A DNA stretch of 64,000 bases. Origin: CAZHBA01 sp964530225. Lineage in GTDB: Bacteria; Pseudomonadota; Alphaproteobacteria; UBA6615. Positions 1 to 10,595 of this stretch are shown here, in pieces; positions within the stretch are counted from its first letter, which is position 1; each line of letters opens with the position of its first letter. A model generated the notes under the pieces. It was not told the origin of the DNA. It worked only from the letters and a program-made list of their open reading frames with translations, and searched no databases. A program made the position numbers and the translations under genes. The stretch is from positions 1 through 64,000 of the forward strand of contig CAZHBA010000057.1 in assembly GCA_964530225.1 (NCBI GenBank). Reading direction: 5' to 3'.

Positions 1-1
1 G

Positions 2-2527
2 ACCCTGACCGACAAGGAATTCCAGATCATGCGCGACGCCTCGATTGCGTGCCTGCGCGAGATCGGCGTCGATACCGGCGGCTCAAACGTTCAATTCGCG
101 GTAAATCCAAATACCGGGCGCATGGTCGTCATCGAGATGAACCCGCGGGTCAGCCGCTCGTCGGCGCTGGCCTCGAAGGCGACCGGGTTTCCCATCGCCA
201 AGGTAGCGGCGAAGCTGGCTGTCGGCTATACCCTCGACGAATTGGACAACGACATTACCGGCGTCACGCCAGTCAGTTTCGAACCGACGATCGACTATGT
301 CGTCACCAAAATTCCGCGCTTCACCTTCGAAAAGTTTCCCGGCACCGAGCCGTTGCTTACCACGTCGATGAAGTCGGTCGGCGAAGCCATGTCGGTCGGC
401 CGCACCTTTGGCGAAAGCCTACAGAAGGCGCTACGGTCCATGGAGACCGGCCTCACCGGCCTCAACGAGGTGAAAATTTCCGGCACCCAGCCGAGCGGCC
501 CAGAAGAACCTTACGATTCCAACACCGTGCGCGCCGCGCTGGGTCGTCCCACTCCGGACCGCCTGCTGATCATCGCCCAGGCGCTACGGCTCGGTGTCCC
601 GCGCGATGAAGTCCAGCGATTCACCCACTACGATCCCTGGTTCTTGGAGCAGATCGCCGGCATCGTCGAGACAGAAACCAAAATCCGTACCAATGGACTG
701 CCGGACGACTACGACGGTCTGCTAGCATTAAAGCAAATGGGTTTCTCCGACGCCCGCCTTAGCGAGCTTAGCGGACAGACCGAAGCCGAAGTGGCGGGCC
801 TGAGAAACACTCTATCATTAGCGCCGACATTCAAACGCATCGACACCTGCGCCGCCGAATTTCCCAGCCAAACGCCCTACATGTATTCGGCCTATGAGGG
901 TTGCGCCGACCAACCCGGCGAGTGCGAATCGCGGCCCAGCGAACGTGATAAGATCATCATTCTCGGCGGTGGGCCCAACCGTATCGGCCAAGGCATTGAG
1001 TTCGACTATTGCTGCGTCCATGCCGTGTTTGCGCTGACCGAGGCGGGCTACGAAACCATTATGGTTAACTGCAACCCGGAGACGGTATCGACCGATTACG
1101 ACACCTCGGACCGGCTTTATTTCGAGCCTTTAACCGCAGAAGACGTGATCGAAATATGCCGTGTGGAACAGCAGGCCGGTACCCTGAAAGGCGTAATCGT
1201 GCAATTTGGCGGACAGACCCCGCTCAAGCTGGCGCGCGCGCTGGAAGCCGCCGAAATTCCCATCCTCGGTACCTCGCCCGATGCAATCGACCTGGCCGAA
1301 GACCGCAAACGGTTCCAGGAAATGCTGCATGAGTTGAAATTGCGGCAGCCGGAAAACGGTCTCGCCACCAGCGCCGAAGAAGCGCTCGCGGTGGCGGAAA
1401 CTCTGTCGTTTCCTCTGCTCATTCGGCCGTCCTATGTACTTGGCGGCCGAGCCATGGAAATCGTCCACGATATGGACGGTGTGGTTCGCTACATCACCGA
1501 AGCCGTGAAGGTTTCCGGCGATAGCCCCGTATTGCTCGACAGCTTCCTGCAGGATGCCATCGAAGTCGATGTCGACGCGCTACGCGACACCAGTAACGAC
1601 ATCTACGTTGCCGGCATCATGGAGCATATCGAGGAAGCGGGCATCCATAGCGGCGATAGCGCCTGTTCGCTACCGCCGTTCTCGTTGTCCAAACAGGTTC
1701 TTGAAGAAATCAACCGGCAGGCGGCGGCGTTGGCGCAGGCGCTAAACGTCGTCGGCCTGATGAACGTGCAATTCGCCGTCAAAGACGACGAGGTCTACAT
1801 CATCGAGGTCAACCCGCGCGCCAGCCGCACAGTGCCGTTCGTCGCCAAGGCGACCGGGGTGCCAATCGCCAAGGTCGCAGCCCGGCTCATGGCCGGCGAA
1901 CTGCTCGGCAACTTCAAGCTTGGCAAGAAAATATCCGCAGCGCCACCCGAGCATGCTCACGTCGCGGTTAAGGAAGCAGTGTTTCCGTTTGCCCGGTTCC
2001 CCGGCGTCGATACGATTTTGGGGCCGGAGATGAAATCGACCGGCGAGGTTATGGGTATCGATAACGATTTTGGCCATGCCTTCGCTAAGTCTCAGATCGG
2101 CGGTGGCACCAAGGTTCCACTCTTGGGTCGCGCATTTATTTCAGTGCGGGAGCGTGACAAAGCCAACATAATCGACCTTGCCCGGCGCTTGTCGGAGCTC
2201 GGTTTCGAGATCGTCGCCACCCGCGGCACGGCGCGCGCACTCAAGGACCAGGGGGTTCCGGTCAAAACTATTAACAAGGTGCTAGAGGGCCGGCCCCACG
2301 TCGTCGACGCCATGGCCAACGATGAGATCGATTTAGTGTTCAATACGACTGAAGGGGTGCAGTCGATCGCCGACAGCTACAGCCTGCGGCGGACCGCTCT
2401 GACCCAGGCAATTCCCTATTATACAACCGTAGCAGGCGCCCGGGCGGCCCTGATGGCGATTGAGGCGATGAGCGACGGTGGTCTTGAAGTCGCGCCGCTA
2501 CAGTCTTATTTTAGCACGTCATTTTAA
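2..2527 (+). CDS. carB: Carbamoyl-phosphate synthase large subunit (5' end outside window)
   Basis: Makes carbamoyl phosphate from bicarbonate, glutamine-derived ammonia and two ATP, for pyrimidine and arginine synthesis. The frame is open from base 2 with no start, so the N-terminal part lies upstream; an internal ATG at 29 is not the true start. Visible are the end of the first ATP-grasp half (NVQFAVNPNTGRMVVIEMNP), the oligomerisation region, the second ATP-grasp half (ILGGGPNRIGQGIEFDYCC and later VQFAVKDDEVYIIEVNPRAS), and the C-terminal MGS-like allosteric domain (from about FISVRERDKANIIDLARRL). About 840 of the usual 1,070-1,100 residues are present. greA follows 112 bases downstream on the same strand, a common alphaproteobacterial arrangement. 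No damage is seen. Confidence 0.97.
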   Translation, partial: TLTDKEFQIMRDASIACLREIGVDTGGSNVQFAVNPNTGRMVVIEMNPRVSRSSALASKATGFPIAKVAAKLAVGYTLDELDNDITGVTPVSFEPTIDYVVTKIPRFTFEKFPGTEPLLTTSMKSVGEAMSVGRTFGESLQKALRSMETGLTGLNEVKISGTQPSGPEEPYDSNTVRAALGRPTPDRLLIIAQALRLGVPRDEVQRFTHYDPWFLEQIAGIVETETKIRTNGLPDDYDGLLALKQMGFSDARLSELSGQTEAEVAGLRNTLSLAPTFKRIDTCAAEFPSQTPYMYSAYEGCADQPGECESRPSERDKIIILGGGPNRIGQGIEFDYCCVHAVFALTEAGYETIMVNCNPETVSTDYDTSDRLYFEPLTAEDVIEICRVEQQAGTLKGVIVQFGGQTPLKLARALEAAEIPILGTSPDAIDLAEDRKRFQEMLHELKLRQPENGLATSAEEALAVAETLSFPLLIRPSYVLGGRAMEIVHDMDGVVRYITEAVKVSGDSPVLLDSFLQDAIEVDVDALRDTSNDIYVAGIMEHIEEAGIHSGDSACSLPPFSLSKQVLEEINRQAAALAQALNVVGLMNVQFAVKDDEVYIIEVNPRASRTVPFVAKATGVPIAKVAARLMAGELLGNFKLGKKISAAPPEHAHVAVKEAVFPFARFPGVDTILGPEMKSTGEVMGIDNDFGHAFAKSQIGGGTKVPLLGRAFISVRERDKANIIDLARRLSELGFEIVATRGTARALKDQGVPVKTINKVLEGRPHVVDAMANDEIDLVFNTTEGVQSIADSYSLRRTALTQAIPYYTTVAGARAALMAIEAMSDGGLEVAPLQSYFSTSF

Positions 2528-2639
2528 CAATCTTGTGGCATGATGTGGCCTATACAGCATAGCTGCATGCATTATTATGCGTGCAATCGTAGATGCTTCC
2601 GCTCGAGTTTAGACTAACTTTTAAACACTTATCAGTATC

Positions 2640-3113
2640 ATGGAAAAAACTCCAATGACCGCCGAGGGTCATGCGACCCTTCAGGACGAACTCCGCAATT
2701 TAAAAACCGTGGAGCGTCCCGCCGTTATCAAAGCCATCGCGGCCGCCCGCGAACACGGCGATTTGTCCGAAAACGCCGAATACCATGCGGCACGTGAGCG
2801 GCAGGGCTTTATCGAGGGCCGCATCGGCGAGTTGGAGGACGCGACAAAACGCGCCGAAATCATCGATACGTCCAAGTTAAAGGGCAAAACCGTCCGGTTT
2901 GGAGCCAAGGTGAAGCTTGCCGACGAAGATTCCGGTGACGAAATCACCTATCAGCTAGTCGGCGAATTCGAGGCGGATTTAAAGAAAAAGAAAATCTCTA
3001 TCGCTTCGCCGCTCGGCAAGGCCTTGATCGGCCGTGAGGCCGAAGACAGTGTCGAGGTACAAACGCCAAAAGGCGTACGCTACTACGAAATCGTCTCCGT
3101 CCGATTCAAATAG
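2640..3113 (+). CDS. greA: Transcription elongation factor GreA
   Basis: Binds RNA polymerase through the secondary channel and stimulates cleavage of backtracked transcripts. The 157-residue length is typical. The N-terminal coiled coil carries the family signature around GDLSENAEYHAARERQ (residues about 40-55), with the acidic tip that reaches the active site. The C-terminal FKBP-like domain ends with SPLGKALIGREAEDSVEV. The start ATG at 2640 has only a weak upstream purine stretch; a second ATG at codon 6 is possible. It follows carB and converges on the Lrp-type regulator, with a 33-base gap and no obvious terminator hairpin. Confidence 0.97.
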   Translation: MEKTPMTAEGHATLQDELRNLKTVERPAVIKAIAAAREHGDLSENAEYHAARERQGFIEGRIGELEDATKRAEIIDTSKLKGKTVRFGAKVKLADEDSGDEITYQLVGEFEADLKKKKISIASPLGKALIGREAEDSVEVQTPKGVRYYEIVSVRFK

Positions 3114-3146
3114 AATAGAATTAGCACCGCCCTGGATTGGACGCCT

Positions 3147-3662
3147 CTAGGATTTGATGTCGTCCACCGGCACACCCGACTCGTGCTTGGACGTACGAAT
3201 TACCTGAAATGTCTGCACCGTCGTCACGTGCGCCGCACTGGTCAGCCGGGTCGTTAGCTCGTTCTCGTGCGCCGTGTTGCGCGCGACCATGCGCAATAGA
3301 AAATCACCGCCGCCGCGGATCATGTCGCAGCGCCGCACTTCTGGCCATGCGCCGATTTCGGCTTCAAATTGGGACAGCACACCGCCGGCCTGGCTATTGA
3401 GGCCGACCAAAGCGTGAAAAGACACTTCGTAACCTAAAAGCTCACCGTCCAAATCAGCATGGTAACCCGTGATGTATCCGGCTTTCTCCAATGCTCGCAC
3501 CCGCCGCAGGCAGGGCGGTGCAGAAATTCCAGATAAACGAGCCAACTCAACATTGGTCATCCGCCCGTCATCTCGTAAATTTTGCAAGATGCGACGATCG
3601 ATGGAATCCAATTTGACCCGGCGCTGGGCCAGACTGTCGGTGGGACCGGAAGACATCGCCAT
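3147..3662 (-). CDS. Lrp/AsnC-family transcriptional regulator
   Basis: DNA-binding regulator that in this family senses an amino acid or related ligand. An N-terminal winged helix-turn-helix (LDSIDRRILQNLRDDGRM, then ELARLSGISAPPCLRRV) is followed by a RAM ligand-binding domain (about residues 70-150, with GGGDFLLRMVA). The frame is open upstream to 3716, but the start is placed at the ATG ending at 3662 because GGAGAA lies 9 bases before it; the ATG at 3671 would be too close to that site. The product is then about 171 residues, slightly longer than standard Lrp proteins. It is convergent with greA. Its ligand cannot be told from sequence. Confidence 0.9.
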   Translation of the reverse strand: MAMSSGPTDSLAQRRVKLDSIDRRILQNLRDDGRMTNVELARLSGISAPPCLRRVRALEKAGYITGYHADLDGELLGYEVSFHALVGLNSQAGGVLSQFEAEIGAWPEVRRCDMIRGGGDFLLRMVARNTAHENELTTRLTSAAHVTTVQTFQVIRTSKHESGVPVDDIKS

Positions 3663-3830
3663 GGAAAACATTTCTCCAAAAATCGGTGGACACCGCCGCG
3701 CAATAATAGGAATCACCGCGACCGGTCGCCTATATTAACCGTAAATGGGCTGGCGTCCCGATGTTAGCAAATTGAAATAATATTTCAATCGGCGCTGGGG
3801 GGGGGCGGCTTTCAACAGTTCGGGTTTTCC

Positions 3831-4820
3831 GTGGCTAACACATCGACAACTAGCCCCGTCACTTGGGTCGTCACCGACGGCCGGCTTGGTATGATCAACC
3901 AATGCCGTGGTCTTGTGGCAGCTTTGGGCGTAACGGCCGAAGAAAAAAAGATCGTACTTTCGGCGCCGTGGTGCTGGCTACCGCCCGCTATAACCCCTGC
4001 CTGGCTAAGCGTGCTGTCTGGGTCAGGCGACCAGCTGTCGCCGCCTTGGCCGGAATTGCTTATCGGCACCGGACGTAAATCGGTGACACCGGCGCTGGCC
4101 GTCAAACGGGCCAGCGGTGGACATACTTTTTGCGTGCAGGTGCAGAACCCCGATGTGGCCCTGGAAAAGTTTGATTTGGTCATCGCGCCCGACCACGACC
4201 AGCTCAGTGGTAGCAACGTTCTGAATACATTGGGCTCACTGCATGGCATTACCGCCACCGTCCTCGACGAAGCCAGAGTGCTCTTCGCCGATACCATTGC
4301 CGGGCTACCCCGGCCTCTGATCACCGTGTTACTTGGTGGCCACAATGCGGTCTACCGCATGGATGAGAGCATCGCCGCTCAGCTTGCCGATGATCTGGCG
4401 GCACTCGCTAGTGCCAAGGGTTACGGACTTGCCATCACCGCTTCGCCGCGCACACCGAGCAAAACGGTCGACCTAATAAACCAGCGTCTTGCTACTGAAC
4501 TGGTGAGCTCGAAAGCGGTATTTTGGGACGGCAATGGCGCCAACCCCTATCTGGGTTATTTGGCGCATGCCGACGCAATCATCGTAACTGGCGACTCGGT
4601 GAACATGGTCAGCGAAGCGGCGGCTACGGGAAAGCCCGTCCATGTCATCGATTTGCCTGGCGGGTCCGATAAGTTTCGCCGCTTTCATACCGCTATGGCC
4701 AAGGCGGGAATTACCCGTCCCTTTAGCGGCGCCATAGAGTACTGGTCCTATACCGCACCCAACGATACGAATCGTGTCGCGACGGAAATCCACCGCTGCA
4801 TGAGCCAACGCGGCATCTGA
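3831..4820 (+). CDS. ELM1-like (DUF1022) family protein
   Basis: A 329-residue protein of the family named after plant mitochondrial fission factor ELM1. Bacterial members have a GT-B glycosyltransferase-like fold and no firmly established biochemical role. Family landmarks are VVTDGRLGMINQCRGLVAAL near the N-terminus, LLGGHNAVYRM in the middle and IVTGDSVNMVSEAAATGKPV, the sugar-nucleotide-site-like segment. Translation starts at GTG 3831 (VANTSTTSPVTWVV). An unusual run of nine G residues lies about 25 bases upstream. The gene is probably the first of a same-strand series running to the LysR gene. Function is unknown; a role in envelope glycoconjugates is only a guess from the fold. Confidence 0.8.
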   Translation: MANTSTTSPVTWVVTDGRLGMINQCRGLVAALGVTAEEKKIVLSAPWCWLPPAITPAWLSVLSGSGDQLSPPWPELLIGTGRKSVTPALAVKRASGGHTFCVQVQNPDVALEKFDLVIAPDHDQLSGSNVLNTLGSLHGITATVLDEARVLFADTIAGLPRPLITVLLGGHNAVYRMDESIAAQLADDLAALASAKGYGLAITASPRTPSKTVDLINQRLATELVSSKAVFWDGNGANPYLGYLAHADAIIVTGDSVNMVSEAAATGKPVHVIDLPGGSDKFRRFHTAMAKAGITRPFSGAIEYWSYTAPNDTNRVATEIHRCMSQRGI

Positions 4821-4867
4821 GGCATTATGCCCTTTGCAATCCCCCGATCCGGGGTCTAAGACTCCCC

Positions 4868-5485
4868 ATGGCTGCGCTTAATCTAGCCGCAATCGATTCA
4901 GCGATGCCGAGCTATGATCCGTTCGAACACGTGATCGTGCCCGGTGTGTTATCGGGCGATGTCTTGTCGGCGATCCACGAAGATTTCCCAAGGATCGATA
5001 AACCCGGCAGTCATCCGCTGTCGCAAATTTCCTATGGGCCTCGCTTCAACACGCTGCTCGATGAACTGCGGTCGCATGAGTTCGCCGAACGGGTTGGCGC
5101 CAAGCTTGGCATCGATCTAGCTAACCGGCCAACGATGATCACGGTACGCGGCCAGTGCCGGACCACGGACGGCAAGATACACACCGATTCCGTGGGCAAA
5201 CTGGTGACCGTCCTGATATATCTCAATCCCTCGTGGGAGGTACCAGGCGGGCAGTTGCGCTTGCTGCGCAACTGCCACGATCTGGATGATTATGTGGTCG
5301 AGGTACCGCCCGAGGAGGGCACGTTAGTGGCGTTCACCTGCAGCCCCAACGCCTGGCATGGGCATCACCCCTTCGAGGGTCAACGGCGGACAATCCAGCT
5401 AAACTGGGTCCACAGCCGAGGTTACAAATTGCGCGAACACGTGCGCCACACCATATCGGCCAGCTTTAAGAAATTATCCGGTTAG
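4868..5485 (+). CDS. 2OG-Fe(II) oxygenase (prolyl-hydroxylase-like)
   Basis: A 205-residue non-heme iron, 2-oxoglutarate-dependent dioxygenase of the 2OG-FeII_Oxy_3 type. The iron triad is visible as H105-x-D107 (KIHTDS) and a distal His in NAWHGHHPF (about 164). An Arg in GQRRTIQLNW (about 174) would hold the 2-oxoglutarate C5 carboxylate. The core strands VTVLIYLNPSW and GGQLRLLR are typical of P4H-like jelly rolls. The substrate is unknown. The gene sits 47 bases after the ELM1-like gene and 21 bases before the 666-residue unknown, so it is likely co-transcribed with them. The protein is cytosolic, with no signal peptide. Confidence 0.85.
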   Translation: MAALNLAAIDSAMPSYDPFEHVIVPGVLSGDVLSAIHEDFPRIDKPGSHPLSQISYGPRFNTLLDELRSHEFAERVGAKLGIDLANRPTMITVRGQCRTTDGKIHTDSVGKLVTVLIYLNPSWEVPGGQLRLLRNCHDLDDYVVEVPPEEGTLVAFTCSPNAWHGHHPFEGQRRTIQLNWVHSRGYKLREHVRHTISASFKKLSG

Positions 5486-5506
5486 GCCGGCGCAGAATTC
5501 ATCGCC

Positions 5507-7507
5507 ATGGCCCTGAACATCGACACCTTTTCCAACATCAAGGGCGGCTTTCCGTTTTTCAAGGCGATGGACCATCCCGCGGTCGCGCCGAAAGCGCGCA
5601 CTCTACTCACCCGCCTAGCCGATAACGGACCGCTGGCGATCTATGACCCGACGGGCTTCGCCACGGCATTTTCCGAAATCTATCCGCTGACCGGCCTCGA
5701 TATCGCCCATGTATATGTGCAGGATTTGTCCGCCCTGGGACAGCAAGTATTCGGCCACACGACCCAGCCGGTTACCGATTTGGCTTCTGACGATGTTACT
5801 TCGCTTCTGGTCGTCGCTTTCGATGCCGACAAGATTTTGCGCGACATCGCGCTTCTGGTGCCGCCAGCCACCGAAGTTTTCACCCTCGACGAGTTGCGCC
5901 TCGACGAGAGCCGACTGACCAACAAAAAACTTTATCTGGACCCGTTCAACTTTGCGACCAATTTCGCCTGGTTCCGCGACGCGCCAGATGGCCGCGGTGG
6001 CCACCTGCACAGCCGCGTGGCAACCGCCAACTATTGGCACCGCTATGGTGCCCGCGATGTGACCCTGTGGCTAACGCTACTCGATGAAACCGGGGAGACG
6101 ATCGCCGAGTGGGACCAACCGTTACCCGACGCGCCCGCAGGCATCATCATCGACAGCGCCGAGGTACGGGAACGCTTCGGTCTCAGCGACTTTACCGGTC
6201 AGCTGTTCTTGCACGCCATCGGCATCGCCGGCCACGATATCGTCAAATATGCGTTGGATACTTTCGGCGACGATCCCAAAGATCTGTCGTGCACCCATGA
6301 CGCCAACGCCTGGCCGGCCGATTTTTATGCCGGACTGCCGGCACCGAAGGCCGACGAACGCGTGGTGCTATGGATCCAAAATAGCCACCCCTGCCCGATC
6401 CCCACCAACGCCATCGGCCTCAACCTCATGGGCGACGATGCGGACGCAGTGTGGCTGGACGAGGAAATTCCACCTTTTGCCACCTACGCGCTTGATGTCG
6501 CCCAGCTGCTGCCCGACATTGAGTGGCCGCAGCAGTTGGAAGTGCGCGCCGGCAAGCATTTCGTGCGGCCGCGTTACGAAATCGAGTGCACCTCTAACGG
6601 ACAAATCAACCGGCGACGAATGGCGCACACCAATGTCGAGCGCACCGACCTAGAGCCCAACCCGCAGATCGCCGAGATCAGCAATTTGATGGGCAAGGGT
6701 TTCCTGCTTCCAGCACCAGTCTTGCCGCCGGAACGTTACCGCTCAATTATGTTGCCGACGCCAATGACGCGGACCCAAGAGATCCTGCCGGTCGCCGTCT
6801 TGATTTACGACGCAAAGGGCCGCGAGGTCGCCCGCCACAACTTCGGCGAACTCGCCCGCACCGAATGTGCCGCCATCAATGCCGACGAATTGGGTGATGG
6901 CCAGCTCAACGATACACTCGACGGCGAGGCCGGCCACATGGAATTGGTCTACGACTTCCCCGCCGCGACGCGCGATGTCGACGGCTGGCTGCATGCGCTG
7001 TTCCGCTACGAAGACAAGGCGACCGGCCACGCGGCGGAATCGAGCTTCGGCGCACACATCTTCAATACGGTGCTGACCTGGAAGGACGAACCCCAGTCCT
7101 ACACCGACAATCCACCGGGCCTGTCGACGCGGCTGTTTCTGCGCACTGCCCCGGGTATGGCCGTACCAGGGTTGGCGACGGATGGCGACGGCGCCAACAG
7201 TTTCTGCCAACTCATCTATCCCGCTTCAACGCCGTGGCACGGCGCCTCGCAGACCGATCTTACGCTTCACGCCGGCGATGGCAGCGTGGTGGCAACACAG
7301 ACGGTGAATATTCCTTGTGGCGGCTCGCTCTACTGGCTCCTCTCGGACATGTTTGACGAAAGCCAGCGCGCCCGCGCTGCCGAAGCTGGCCCAGCCGGCG
7401 GCGGTTATGTGATGATCCGCGATACCACCTGCCGGTTATTCGGTTATCATGGCCTGATCGCCGCCGACGGCGCAGCATTCAGCCTGGACCATATGTTCGG
7501 ATTCTAA
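5507..7507 (+). CDS. Uncharacterised 666-residue protein with four similar beta-rich segments
   Basis: I do not recognise a named family. No signal peptide or membrane segment is seen, so it is probably cytosolic. By eye there are four related segments of about 50-60 residues, each a run of beta strands with the pattern (aliphatic)-x-D/G-x-x-G-x-x-(V/I)-A/x followed by an acidic LF-like end: about 167-220 (VTLWLTLLDETGETIAEW), 285-345 (GLNLMGDDADAVWLDEEIPP), 405-465 (VAVLIYDAKGREVARHNF) and 565-620 (LTLHAGDGSVVATQTVNIPC). They look like Ig-like or other beta-sandwich repeats. The N-terminal 160 residues are distinct and rich in LDEL/D-x-x-LRLDE. Tight linkage to the upstream 2OG oxygenase (21 bases) suggests a shared pathway, possibly as substrate or partner; that is inference. 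Confidence 0.8.
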   Translation: MALNIDTFSNIKGGFPFFKAMDHPAVAPKARTLLTRLADNGPLAIYDPTGFATAFSEIYPLTGLDIAHVYVQDLSALGQQVFGHTTQPVTDLASDDVTSLLVVAFDADKILRDIALLVPPATEVFTLDELRLDESRLTNKKLYLDPFNFATNFAWFRDAPDGRGGHLHSRVATANYWHRYGARDVTLWLTLLDETGETIAEWDQPLPDAPAGIIIDSAEVRERFGLSDFTGQLFLHAIGIAGHDIVKYALDTFGDDPKDLSCTHDANAWPADFYAGLPAPKADERVVLWIQNSHPCPIPTNAIGLNLMGDDADAVWLDEEIPPFATYALDVAQLLPDIEWPQQLEVRAGKHFVRPRYEIECTSNGQINRRRMAHTNVERTDLEPNPQIAEISNLMGKGFLLPAPVLPPERYRSIMLPTPMTRTQEILPVAVLIYDAKGREVARHNFGELARTECAAINADELGDGQLNDTLDGEAGHMELVYDFPAATRDVDGWLHALFRYEDKATGHAAESSFGAHIFNTVLTWKDEPQSYTDNPPGLSTRLFLRTAPGMAVPGLATDGDGANSFCQLIYPASTPWHGASQTDLTLHAGDGSVVATQTVNIPCGGSLYWLLSDMFDESQRARAAEAGPAGGGYVMIRDTTCRLFGYHGLIAADGAAFSLDHMFGF

Positions 7508-7529
7508 GCAGGAATAATAAGGGGAATTC

Positions 7530-8261
7530 ATGGAGGAGAAAGAATCGCGGATCACCACCGCGGAAGGCGAGATGTATGCCTTTTCGGCCTGGCCGGAGGA
7601 CGACGGACCGCACCCGGTGGTGATCATGTACATGGATGCACCGGGCATCCGCGAAAAACTGCGCAACTTCGCCCACCGCATCGCCGGCCAAGGCTATTAC
7701 GCGCTGCTACCCGACCTGTATTACCGGCTCGGCGATATCCGCTTCAACCTGGCCAACCGCAACGACAAAATGGACGAGATGATCTTCGCTGCATGGCATA
7801 GCCTGAGCAACGCCGGGGTCGCCAGCGACACCAAGGCAATGCTCGAATTTCTCGGCAACGACGCGGAGGCCTCCGACGGTCCCATGGGCTGCGTCGGCTA
7901 TTGTATGAGTGGCGCCTTCGTCGTCACCGTGGCCGGCACGTTCCCCGACCGGTTCGCAGCTAACGCCTCGCTCTACGGTGTCTGGATCGTCACCGAGCAC
8001 GACGATTCGCCGCACCGGCTGGCCGATAAAATCGAAGGCGAAATGTATTTTGCCTTCGCCGAGCACGACCAGTGGGTGCCCGACAACGTCATTCCCGATC
8101 TTACCGCCACCCTCGACACACATGGGGTTGCCCACGAGATCGAAACCTATCCCGGCACCGAGCACGGCTACGCCTTTCCCGAGCGTGCCACGTACGACGA
8201 ACCCGCCGCCGAGGCAACGTGGACAAAGATATTTGATCTGTATTCGCGCACGCTAGGATAA
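7530..8261 (+). CDS. Dienelactone hydrolase family protein
   Basis: An alpha/beta hydrolase of 243 residues. The nucleophile elbow GYCMSG (about residue 117, Cys nucleophile) matches the DLH pattern G-x-C-x-G-G. The acid and base are probably the Asp in AEHDQWVP and the His in GTEHGYAFPER. DLH proteins hydrolyse dienelactones in aromatic ring catabolism, but many family members act on other esters. The next gene is glutathione-dependent formaldehyde dehydrogenase, so an esterase role on S-formylglutathione is conceivable, although true FghA esterases are a different family. It starts 22 bases after the previous gene, with the purine-rich stretch AAGGGGAAT before the ATG. Confidence 0.88.
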   Translation: MEEKESRITTAEGEMYAFSAWPEDDGPHPVVIMYMDAPGIREKLRNFAHRIAGQGYYALLPDLYYRLGDIRFNLANRNDKMDEMIFAAWHSLSNAGVASDTKAMLEFLGNDAEASDGPMGCVGYCMSGAFVVTVAGTFPDRFAANASLYGVWIVTEHDDSPHRLADKIEGEMYFAFAEHDQWVPDNVIPDLTATLDTHGVAHEIETYPGTEHGYAFPERATYDEPAAEATWTKIFDLYSRTLG

Positions 8262-8331
8262 TTGTGCCTTGCGTGTTACCGGCGCGACTGGGACACTTTT
8301 GTGAATTAGGCATTTCCTGGGAGACATTTTC

Positions 8332-9441
<1,110 letters not shown>

Positions 9442-9581
9442 GTTATGTACCGTTTTGTTCGCGCCAGCCTTGCCTCCCACGGGTGGCCCAACTATCTAAA
9501 TACCAGCAAAATCAACATGGTCTCGTAAACCAACTCCGCTGGGCGGGTCCCGGCCGCCAGAAATTACTCAGGAACCCCAAC

Positions 9582-10553
9582 ATGCCCAAAACCCATCACT
9601 CCAAGGCCCTGATCATCGGCTCTGGCGCTGCCGGCTGTACGGCTGCCGTCTATGCCGCACGCGCCAACCTGAAGCCAACGATGATCCACGGTATGCAACC
9701 GGGCGGCCAGTTGACGATCACCACCGATGTGGAGAACTTTCCGGGGTTCGCCGAGGCCATCCAGGGGCCTTGGCTGATGGAGCAGATGGAAGCGCAGGCG
9801 GAGAATGTGGGTACTGAAATCGTCAATGACGTGGTCACCGCCATCGACTTCAGTGCCCGCCCCTTCGCTTGCGAGTGCGATTCCGGCAACATCTATACTG
9901 GCGATACCTTGATTATCACCACCGGCGCCTCGGTACGCTGGTTGGGCCTTGAATCCGAACAGAAGTATAGCGGCTTCGGGGTTTCTGCGTGCGCAACCTG
10001 CGACGGTTTTTTCTACCGCGACAAGCCGGTAATGGTGATCGGTGGCGGCAACACGGCAGTCGAAGAAGCGCTGTTCCTAACCAACTTCGCCAGCAAGGTG
10101 ACACTAGTCCACCGGCGCAACGAATTGCGCGCCGAAAAGATCATGCAGGACCGCCTGTTGCACAACGACAAGATCGAAGTGACTTGGAACTCAGTTCTCG
10201 AAGAGGTAGCGGGTACCGACAACCCGCCGGGTGTCACCGGTGCACGGGTGCGTAACATTAAAACTGATGAGATCACCAAAATTGCTGTCGACGGTATTTT
10301 CATCGCCATCGGCCACGATCCCAATACGGCGCTGTTCAAGGGCTATCTGGATATGGACGATGAAGGCTACTTGATTACCGCGCCCGACAGTACGGCCACC
10401 AATATTCCCGGAATATTCGCCGCCGGCGACGTGAAAGACAAGATATTCCGCCAAGCGATCACCGCGGCCGGCATGGGCTGCATGGCCGCACTGGAAGCCG
10501 AGAAATTCCTCGCCGCGACCGAGGCAGGCAACACCCGCAACGCCACCGAGTAG
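9582..10553 (+). CDS. trxB: Thioredoxin-disulfide reductase
   Basis: An NADPH-dependent FAD flavoprotein that reduces thioredoxin. The FAD motif GSGAAGCTAAVYAARA lies near residues 12-27, the redox pair CATC is at C137/C140, the NADPH motif is GGGNTAVEEA, and the C-terminal FAD motif is GIFAAGDVKD. The frame is open from 9483, but residues before the ATG at 9582 do not look like TrxB. The chosen start gives MPKTHHSKALIIG, with CAGGAA 8 bases upstream, and the resulting 323 residues are typical. A LysR gene follows 42 bases downstream, a pairing I recall from other alphaproteobacteria. Confidence 0.96.
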   Translation: MPKTHHSKALIIGSGAAGCTAAVYAARANLKPTMIHGMQPGGQLTITTDVENFPGFAEAIQGPWLMEQMEAQAENVGTEIVNDVVTAIDFSARPFACECDSGNIYTGDTLIITTGASVRWLGLESEQKYSGFGVSACATCDGFFYRDKPVMVIGGGNTAVEEALFLTNFASKVTLVHRRNELRAEKIMQDRLLHNDKIEVTWNSVLEEVAGTDNPPGVTGARVRNIKTDEITKIAVDGIFIAIGHDPNTALFKGYLDMDDEGYLITAPDSTATNIPGIFAAGDVKDKIFRQAITAAGMGCMAALEAEKFLAATEAGNTRNATE

Positions 10554-10595
10554 CCCGTTGTCGATCAACCAACACTTCGACGGAGTATCCCGCTA

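Noticed and set aside
9483..9581. Upstream extension of trxB to 9483
   Set aside because: The 33 extra residues are unlike TrxB and ATG 9582 has a ribosome site and the standard N-terminus.
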